A DNA stretch of 9,787 nucleotides from Candidatus Saccharimonadota bacterium. GTDB lineage: Bacteria > Patescibacteriota > Saccharimonadia > Saccharimonadales > UBA7683. The stretch is taken from positions 1 through 9,787 of the forward strand of contig JAGQNU010000109.1 of the NCBI GenBank assembly GCA_020427905.1. The letters run 5' to 3'. Positions within the stretch are counted from its first letter, which is position 1. Each line of letters begins with the position of its first letter. The notes beneath the pieces were generated by a model. It was not told where the DNA came from and searched no databases. It saw nothing but the letters and a program-made list of their open reading frames with translations. Both the position numbers and the translations under genes were made by a program. Positions 5,411-9,787 of this stretch are shown in pieces.

Positions 5411-6090
5411 TTTGTAGCGTAGTCTACATCGAGACGAAACGGCAGCTTGGTGGAGCCGCGTCGCATACACATCTCTAGTCCACCGCTACCCTGGAGTGGC
5501 GTGAAACCAGCGGCAGTAAATGCCGCTGGTATTGTATTGCCGGTATAGCCCTTATACAGACGTGTGTGTCCACCACGCAAATAATCGCATAAAAAGTAGC
5601 CACCTTCAGCAACGCGATCAACAGCAAGTTCAAGTGCTGCTAACGGATCGTAAAAATGGGCAAAAGTGTGCTGGCTGACGATAACATCGTACTCGCCCGA
5701 CAGTGCTCTATAGGTGTCAGGGTTCTCAGCGTTCCCGACGACGTACACATCGTCCGTTAAATCACGTACTTGTTGTTGTGTTGAGCTGAGCTGGCGGTAA
5801 TCGTGTAGGCTTAACCCATGCGCATCATGGCCCTCATTGAGGTGTCGAATGACAACACCAGCTGCGCCGCAGCCTATATCGAGTAGTCGCACGGGTCGAC
5901 CAAATTCAGTGCGAGCACTGCGTACAACCTCGTCTGTTCTGATACTGTGCGGAAACGATCCATATTGATAGCTTGCTGGCACGCCGGTGTGTGCATAGCC
6001 GCGTACACGGTGGTGTGACCGATCGATACGCTGCTGTATGCGTTCAGGCCTCCGCGTATATAAATACTCTGTTGCTGACGTGAGTTTCAT
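5407..6090 (-). CDS. class I SAM-dependent methyltransferase
   Basis: A 227-residue protein with a Rossmann-fold methyltransferase core. Motif I is VRLLDIGCGAAG (residues 67-78). The acidic/sugar-contact strand is AHGLSLHD (90-97), motif III-like VYVVGNAEN is at 115-123, and the motif IV strand EYDVIVSQHTFAHFYDP (133-149) leads to the RVAEGGYFLCDY post-IV strand (159-170). The substrate cannot be told; this layout resembles small-molecule or lipid/quinone-type methyltransferases (UbiE/UPF-like), not rRNA enzymes. The ~50-residue N-terminus is Arg-, His- and Tyr-rich. The start at 6090 was preferred because a TATACT box at 6099-6104 lies 8 bases upstream and within any longer frame, pointing to a nearly leaderless mRNA. 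It converges on the lipoprotein gene with a 4-base overlap of stops. Confidence 0.86.
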   Translation of the reverse strand: MKLTSATEYLYTRRPERIQQRIDRSHHRVRGYAHTGVPASYQYGSFPHSIRTDEVVRSARTEFGRPVRLLDIGCGAAGVVIRHLNEGHDAHGLSLHDYRQLSSTQQQVRDLTDDVYVVGNAENPDTYRALSGEYDVIVSQHTFAHFYDPLAALELAVDRVAEGGYFLCDYLRGGHTRLYKGYTGNTIPAAFTAAGFTPLQGSGGLEMCMRRGSTKLPFRLDVDYATN

Positions 6091-6098
6091 AGCGACAG

Positions 6099-6127
6099 AG
6101 TATACATATGTACACATATCTATGCTA
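6099..6127 (-). promoter_or_regulatory. promoter of the methyltransferase gene
   Basis: On the minus strand, TATACT (6104-6099), a 17-base spacer and a weak TAGCAT -35 (6127-6122). The start codon follows after 8 bases with no Shine-Dalgarno. Confidence 0.5.
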
Positions 6128-6134
6128 CTTATGC

Positions 6135-6163
6135 TTGCTGAGAGCTTGGTGAGGTTGTACAAT
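6135..6163 (+). promoter_or_regulatory. promoter of the three-gene unknown cluster
   Basis: TTGCTG (6135-6140), a 17-base spacer and TACAAT (6158-6163). The ATG at 6171 lies 8 bases beyond the last T, which predicts a leaderless mRNA. Confidence 0.65.
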
Positions 6164-6170
6164 CTCGATC

Positions 6171-6623
6171 ATGAAGACACCTCCTACTGCACACGAAGCA
6201 TGCGCCGTTGCGCGATCAGCTAACGCTGAAACGAGTACCCTTATAGCTCATGAGCACCCCACTATGACACTGGACGAATGGCGAGAGAGGATTAATGAGC
6301 AAGTTGGAGGCGCCTTACTAACATTTGCATATGTCATTGACCGAGAGAGTAGCGATGGGGTATCTCAATGCAGCTCAGTACGCTGGGAGGAGATAAATCG
6401 GTATGGCTATGATGCCGAAGATAATGCGTTTGTTATTGCTACCGCAGATCTTGTAACTGAAGGTTTGTGCAGCGCACTCAAAGCACTGGGCTATAACACC
6501 CGTCACATGAGCCAAAAAGTCCGAGATATCGACACTCCATCCAACGAGGATCCTGATATTTACAGATCCGAGATTGTGATTGATTGGTCTCAGCCAGCTG
6601 AAGTCCCTGAGGTGACAGGTTAA
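6171..6623 (+). CDS. hypothetical protein, first of a diverged tandem pair
   Basis: A 150-residue soluble protein that I do not recognise. The first ~30 residues are low in structure; the rest alternates helices and strands, starting DEWRERINEQVGGALLTFAY, with ADLVTEGLCSALKALGYNT near residue 95-110 and a closing strand SEIVIDW. The helix, GY turn, loop and final strand parallel the next gene (TEEGYTVSHN and TTKITINW), which suggests an old tandem duplication. It has no signal peptide, membrane segment or known motif. It is the first gene of a run of three on the plus strand with gaps of 3 and 10 bases, so an operon is likely. The start is fixed by the promoter at leaderless distance. Confidence 0.74.
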   Translation: MKTPPTAHEACAVARSANAETSTLIAHEHPTMTLDEWRERINEQVGGALLTFAYVIDRESSDGVSQCSSVRWEEINRYGYDAEDNAFVIATADLVTEGLCSALKALGYNTRHMSQKVRDIDTPSNEDPDIYRSEIVIDWSQPAEVPEVTG

Positions 6624-6626
6624 ATC

Positions 6627-6968
6627 GTGGGCGAGCGGCTTACTGTTACTGAGTACGCAGCATCTCCAGAGGTGGCAGACGATTGTAGTGAGATTATCGC
6701 GTTGGCACAATCACACATAGAAGAGGCAAAACGTAAACAAATGCGTAGTACCATGTTCTTCCACTGGATAGACCTAACGGCCGTAGCGCCTGCGGAAGCA
6801 GAAGAGGTTGCATGTCACATAGATAGTCTCATGAATGATGCCCAAACGATCCTTACCGAGGAGGGATATACCGTGTCACATAACTCTAATCCACATGGTG
6901 AGGACAGGCCGTTACCAACAATGCAAGATGTGTGTTTTTACACGACCAAGATAACGATTAATTGGTAG
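6627..6968 (+). CDS. hypothetical protein, second of a diverged tandem pair
   Basis: A 113-residue unrecognised soluble protein starting with GTG at 6627, three bases after the previous stop, which indicates translational coupling. An AGGT-type site (6617-6620) is the only candidate ribosome-binding sequence. A first helical part (ADDCSEIIALAQSHIEEAKR) is followed by the strand STMFFHWIDLTAVAP, a helix ending in TILTEEGYTVS, a polar loop (NSNPHGEDRPLPTM) and a last strand YTTKITINW. The same order is seen in the upstream protein, where SSVRWEEI, LKALGYNT and SEIVIDW occupy matching places. Identity is low, so the paralogy is an inference from pattern. The stop is TAG. Confidence 0.72.
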   Translation: MGERLTVTEYAASPEVADDCSEIIALAQSHIEEAKRKQMRSTMFFHWIDLTAVAPAEAEEVACHIDSLMNDAQTILTEEGYTVSHNSNPHGEDRPLPTMQDVCFYTTKITINW

Positions 6969-6978
6969 AGTAGTTTGT

Positions 6979-7401
6979 ATGGCAACGTTTGAGGCATCAG
7001 GACCATGTTCACTCGGTGAGTACGAGGCGTGGGAGCAGTATCGCCTTCAGGGACAACAGTTGGTTGTTGGTGAGGAGTATATGTTTATGATGCGTCTTAA
7101 AAGAATGGTTGCGGGTCGTCAGGCTGGCAAGCACCTGACTCGATTAACGCAGATTCATCCGTCTGACAGTAGCGTGTACACGGTTCGATTCGATTTGATC
7201 CACGACGCCACAAAACACTCCGTGGTTGATAATTTGCAGTTTGATCTCCATGACGGACGCATTGACCTGTTTGCGACATCTCTCACAACCGACATTTTAA
7301 AGACACCACTCACCGGCGGATACTTTCGCGGCGATTTTGAAATGGGCGATGGGACTGCGCTGTCAGAGCAGCTTGCAGGTACACTACCACAACTGGTGTA
7401 A
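6979..7401 (+). CDS. hypothetical protein at the end of the three-gene cluster
   Basis: A 140-residue unrecognised protein, 10 bases after the previous gene and probably in the same mRNA; the site before its ATG (TAGAGTAG) is weak. It has a mixed sequence without signal peptide or membrane segment. The middle looks strand-rich: SSVYTVRFDLIHDA, SVVDNLQFDLHDGRIDLFAT and GGYFRGDFEMGDG. The N-terminal part contains GEYEAWEQYRLQGQQLV. Unlike its two upstream neighbours, it shows no clear match to the tandem pair. No function can be assigned. Confidence 0.74.
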   Translation: MATFEASGPCSLGEYEAWEQYRLQGQQLVVGEEYMFMMRLKRMVAGRQAGKHLTRLTQIHPSDSSVYTVRFDLIHDATKHSVVDNLQFDLHDGRIDLFATSLTTDILKTPLTGGYFRGDFEMGDGTALSEQLAGTLPQLV

Positions 7402-7417
7402 TAGTTTGTAGCGAGTA

Positions 7418-7426
7418 TGCTACACT
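7418..7426 (+). promoter_or_regulatory. extended -10 promoter for the coiled-coil membrane protein
   Basis: TGC followed by TACACT (7421-7426). A start near 7433 leaves a leader of about 20 bases that holds the GGAGG site. No good -35 is seen. Confidence 0.45.
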
Positions 7427-7452
7427 CAATGTGAGTATAAGGAGGGGTGAGG

Positions 7453-8109
7453 ATGGACGACAATCAAACGCTCGAGATAGATGGCAACGAACCATCTGAT
7501 TCAAAACAAAAGAGGGCAAATGTGAAAAAGGACAAGAAGCCGGTACCAAAGTGGCTACTCTGGCTACTCGTACTCGTATTACTGCTTGGTGTCGGTGCTG
7601 GCGTGTACTACTGGCAACAGCAAACAGTGACGGAGCAGAGCAATAAGATCACAACGCTCGAGGCGCAGAATGCAAAACTGAAAAAGCAAGTCAAAGATCT
7701 TAAGTCTGACTTAAGCGATGCTGAGAAGTCTGCCGAAGAGTCGACTGGGCCGAGTGATGACGACTTAGCAAATATCCAAGCAGCGATTAGTACGGAGAAC
7801 TACGCTGCACTTGAGGGTTATATGGCTGATAGTGTCACAGTGATTCTAGCTGCATCAGAGGGCCTTGGTGAGCGGACGCCTGTACAGGCTGTGGCTGATC
7901 TCGCCTATCTCAGCGATGCGGACACGCCGTGGGACTTTGCACTTGATTCGGCAACACTATCAGGTTGGGCAAGTGGCGGATATGGGGTGTACTTTCCAGA
8001 CGGTGCTCTCGTAGGGCGCTCTGCTGATGGATACGTCGTATCGTTCCAGTTCAACGATGCTGGTGATATTACGGATATCTTCTTTACTGGCAGCGACGAG
8101 CTGCTTTAA
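7453..8109 (+). CDS. single-pass membrane protein with coiled coil and extracytoplasmic domain
   Basis: A 218-residue protein. Residues 1-33 are charged and cytoplasmic, ending in a lysine-rich stretch (KKDKKPVPK). One membrane helix spans ~34-53 (WLLWLLVLVLLLGVGAGVYY). A heptad-like coiled coil follows (~60-93; ITTLEAQNAKLKKQVKDL), then a Ser/Asp linker and a ~115-residue globular domain outside the membrane (from LANIQAAISTENYAALEGYM to the end). The distal domain resembles small domains common in Saccharibacteria surface proteins (the YVVSFQFNDAGDITDIFF ending), which is my main taxonomic hint. The ATG at 7453 has a strong GGAGG (7441-7445) 7 bases upstream; a GTG at 7447 is too close to it. 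The TAA stop overlaps that of the convergent hydrolase gene. Confidence 0.82.
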   Translation: MDDNQTLEIDGNEPSDSKQKRANVKKDKKPVPKWLLWLLVLVLLLGVGAGVYYWQQQTVTEQSNKITTLEAQNAKLKKQVKDLKSDLSDAEKSAEESTGPSDDDLANIQAAISTENYAALEGYMADSVTVILAASEGLGERTPVQAVADLAYLSDADTPWDFALDSATLSGWASGGYGVYFPDGALVGRSADGYVVSFQFNDAGDITDIFFTGSDELL

Positions 8110-9092
8110 GTAAGGTGGAGCACGTCTTCTGGCGTGAGAGTCTCTTTGAGCTCGGCGAGGCGCTCTGTTTGTGATACAACGTGCCGTGCAACCGCTTGAC
8201 CGTGGAGTTGTGGGCCCATATGTCCGACGGAGCCATCCTCATACGTTTCAATAATATGGAAGAGATCTCCAGCTTGGCTACGTATGTTCTCCTCAATAAA
8301 TAACTCGTCTGATGCAAACATCAGACAACCTAACATGATCCCTTTCTCTCTCAAACCCATAAGGATGTGTCGTATGTTACTGCTTGCAACTGCAAGACCC
8401 TCTGCGAGTGTACGTGCAGGATTCCTTAAGAAGTAGTCGAGTGCCTCAAGCGCCATCCGTGCCTCATTCTCCTCACGAAGTGTTGAAAGGTGTGGTAAAA
8501 ACTCGCGTTGGAAGAAGCCTGGAGCTCGTTTAGCGAGTGTAAACAAACTGTGGTCCTCAAGGCCTGCGGATGCAACAAAAACGATGCTTCGTATTTTGCT
8601 TGGATCGTACTCAGCCATGAGCGCAGCAATAAACCCACCCATAGAGTGGCAGGCGAGGTCAACTTTGTCCGACTCGGTGTACTGACAGGTGTGATCAATA
8701 ACTGCACCGAGTGTACGCCTGGCAAGTAGCTCTGGGTGTAAGATATTTGCAGGATGGAAAGTTTCTGCCACAGAGATATCTCTGATAGGACGATATGTGG
8801 CTGATGGACGTCCGAGTTGAACAGTACCTTCACGAGGCCGTCTGTAGGCAGGCTTTACGCCACCATATCCAGGTACCCATAGGATTGGGGTCGGATCTAA
8901 TACATCAGATGCAAGCTCTGGTTGCTCAATGGTAGAGCGAGTTTTCGCAACAATTTTGCCATCTTTTGATCGCATAACGTAGACATCGTGGCGCGATAGA
9001 TCCGTTCGGATCAGCTGTGGGACTTCAAGCTCTTCTGGGTCTGCACCCGGTGCAATTCTGGCTGCCTCTTGTACGATTTCTTGACGAACCAT
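8106..9092 (-). CDS. alpha/beta hydrolase
   Basis: A 328-residue alpha/beta-hydrolase-fold protein, probably an esterase or lipase-like enzyme. An oxyanion-hole motif PGYGG lies at residues 74-78. The nucleophile elbow is ACHSMGG (147-153, Ser150). The acid is probably Asp262 in FASDELF and the base His291 in VGHMGP, with His298 as an alternative. The elbow is CxSxG in place of the common GxSxG. An insertion between the oxyanion and elbow motifs (about 70 residues) and the helical stretch 185-250 could form a lid. No signal peptide is present. The start at 9092 was preferred: the frame's first ATG (9113) lies inside the -10 box, while AAAGGA (9102-9097) precedes the ATG at 9092 by 4 bases. 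Confidence 0.86.
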   Translation of the reverse strand: MVRQEIVQEAARIAPGADPEELEVPQLIRTDLSRHDVYVMRSKDGKIVAKTRSTIEQPELASDVLDPTPILWVPGYGGVKPAYRRPREGTVQLGRPSATYRPIRDISVAETFHPANILHPELLARRTLGAVIDHTCQYTESDKVDLACHSMGGFIAALMAEYDPSKIRSIVFVASAGLEDHSLFTLAKRAPGFFQREFLPHLSTLREENEARMALEALDYFLRNPARTLAEGLAVASSNIRHILMGLREKGIMLGCLMFASDELFIEENIRSQAGDLFHIIETYEDGSVGHMGPQLHGQAVARHVVSQTERLAELKETLTPEDVLHLT

Positions 9093-9108
9093 ATAATCCT
9101 TTACATAT

Positions 9109-9138
9109 ATCATAAGTGTTTTGTTATAACACTGTCAA
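9109..9138 (-). promoter_or_regulatory. promoter of the hydrolase gene
   Basis: On the minus strand, consensus TTGACA (9138-9133), an 18-base spacer and TATGAT (9114-9109). The predicted start near 9102 falls just at the AAAGGA site. This placement excludes the ATG at 9113 as a start codon. Confidence 0.65.
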
Positions 9139-9154
9139 AATTACAGATGTGTTC

Positions 9155-9163
9155 TGGTATACT
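9155..9163 (+). promoter_or_regulatory. extended -10 promoter for gatC
   Basis: TGG then TATACT (9158-9163). The ATG at 9172 follows after 8 bases with no Shine-Dalgarno, so the gatC mRNA should be leaderless or nearly so. A possible -35, TGTCAA (9133-9138), is 19 bases away and coincides with the -35 of the divergent hydrolase promoter. Confidence 0.55.
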
Positions 9164-9171
9164 TGTATGTA

Positions 9172-9471
9172 ATGAAACTCACAAAAGAAGAAGTCTTAAA
9201 GTTGGCAAAATTGAGTCGTCTGCAGTTGACTGATGACGAAGTTGAAAAGTATCAAGAGGAGCTGAGCGCGATTCTGAGTTATGTGCAGCAGCTAGAGTCG
9301 GTAGATACTGAGGGTTTAAAGCCAACGTATCAAGTGACGGGCCTGACAAGCCAGGACGACAACGCCACACGTGAGGACGAGGAGACTGAGCAAGTTGCGC
9401 ATGAAGAGCTCATGAAGAACGTGCCATCTTCAGATGGGCGACACATCAAAGTGAAGCGGATGGTCAAGTAA
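9172..9471 (+). CDS. gatC: Asp-tRNA(Asn)/Glu-tRNA(Gln) amidotransferase subunit C
   Basis: A 99-residue protein of typical GatC length. It opens MKLTKEEVLKLAKLSRLQLT and continues EEVEKY-like (DDEVEKYQEELSAILSYVQQL), then the VDTEGLKPTYQVTGLTS segment that in GatC wraps around the GatA-GatB interface. GatCAB makes Gln-tRNA(Gln) or Asn-tRNA(Asn) by amidating mischarged Glu-tRNA(Gln) or Asp-tRNA(Asn). GatC stabilises the complex. The start is the ATG at 9172; a TTG at 9163 is the last base of the -10 box and is unlikely. The stop overlaps the gatA start by one base (TAATG), so the two are translationally coupled. Confidence 0.93.
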   Translation: MKLTKEEVLKLAKLSRLQLTDDEVEKYQEELSAILSYVQQLESVDTEGLKPTYQVTGLTSQDDNATREDEETEQVAHEELMKNVPSSDGRHIKVKRMVK

Positions 9472-9787
9472 TGGAGTGGAAGCCACTAGATCAACTCGCA
9501 GCTGATGTGCAATCAGGGGCAACAACTGCTTCGGAACTTGTTGATAAGTCGTTGCGGTTAATTGATGAGCACGACGAGTTTAATGCAGTGATTGCAACTA
9601 CGGCAGATCGTGCTCGTGAACGCGCAAAGTATATAGACGCACGTGTCTCTAGGGGCGAGAGCATTGGTCGTCTGGCTGGTGTGCCATTTATTGCTAAAGA
9701 TAACTTTTTGACATTTGGGTCTGAGACAACTGCCGCAAGCAATATTCTTAAAGGCTTTAATGCACCTTATCACGCAACAGCTATAAG
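9471..9787 (+). CDS. gatA: Asp-tRNA(Asn)/Glu-tRNA(Gln) amidotransferase subunit A, 3'-truncated by window edge
   Basis: The frame starts with the ATG at 9471, overlapping the gatC stop by one base, and is open to the window end (105 codons visible). The N-terminal helices (LDQLAADVQSGATTASELV) and FNAVIATTADRARERA match the start of GatA. LAGVPFIAKDNF (68-79) is the beginning of the amidase signature, and Lys76 is the lysine of the Ser-cisSer-Lys triad that releases ammonia from glutamine. The serines and the rest of the amidase domain lie beyond the window. gatB may follow. Confidence 0.93.
   Translation, partial: MEWKPLDQLAADVQSGATTASELVDKSLRLIDEHDEFNAVIATTADRARERAKYIDARVSRGESIGRLAGVPFIAKDNFLTFGSETTAASNILKGFNAPYHATAI

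Noticed and set aside
7178..7200. GGTTCGATTCGAT, which resembles a tRNA T-arm
   Set aside because: It lies inside a coding frame, and no acceptor stem, anticodon arm or D-arm can be placed around it.
1..9787. CRISPR array, insertion sequence, prophage or tRNA/rRNA genes
   Set aside because: I saw no regularly spaced repeats, no transposase or integrase motifs, no terminal inverted repeats with target duplications and no rRNA/tRNA signatures on either strand.

Overview
The window looks like a chromosomal stretch of a small-genome bacterium, most likely a member of Candidatus Saccharibacteria or a relative in the Patescibacteria. The support is indirect. Gene packing is tight, with short divergent spacers and convergent genes whose stop codons overlap. 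Many proteins are small and unrecognised. A coiled-coil surface protein and a gatC-gatA start resemble those I know from that group. TAA, TAG and TGA all appear as ordinary stops, so the UGA=Gly code of Gracilibacteria/SR1 is unlikely. No rRNA or tRNA gene is visible, so the taxon is an inference.

Layout. Bases 1-2090 (+) hold the 3' part of a GmrSD-type (DUF262/DUF1524) nuclease gene and an unrecognised downstream gene. A membrane-anchored winged-helix protein follows at 2141-2455 (+) and ends at a bidirectional hairpin terminator. A Cys-containing unknown protein (2503-2994, -) and a 55-residue acidic, lysine-free protein (3090-3257, +) diverge from one promoter region. A PafA/Dop (Pup ligase/depupylase) family gene at 3299-4783 (-) converges on the small gene and carries one in-frame TAG at codon 302. 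A strong promoter at 4824-4851 drives a structured leader or small RNA ahead of a small lipoprotein gene (5063-5410, +). A SAM methyltransferase (5407-6090, -) diverges from a three-gene cluster of unknown proteins (6171-7401, +). A membrane coiled-coil protein (7453-8109, +) converges on an alpha/beta hydrolase (8106-9092, -). The window ends with gatC and the start of gatA (+), subunits of the Asp/Glu-tRNA amidotransferase.

Two themes stand out. First, several genes have a TATAAT-like -10 box only 6-9 nt before the start codon and no Shine-Dalgarno, which predicts leaderless mRNAs. Other genes have a clear AAAGGA or GGAGG site. Second, a Pup-ligase-family enzyme without visible proteasome genes lies beside a Pup-sized acidic small protein. 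This could be a pupylation-like modification locus, but the small protein lacks the classical C-terminal Gly-Gly-Gln/Glu, and the enzyme seems to lack the catalytic Asp and carries a premature stop. The link is a hypothesis.
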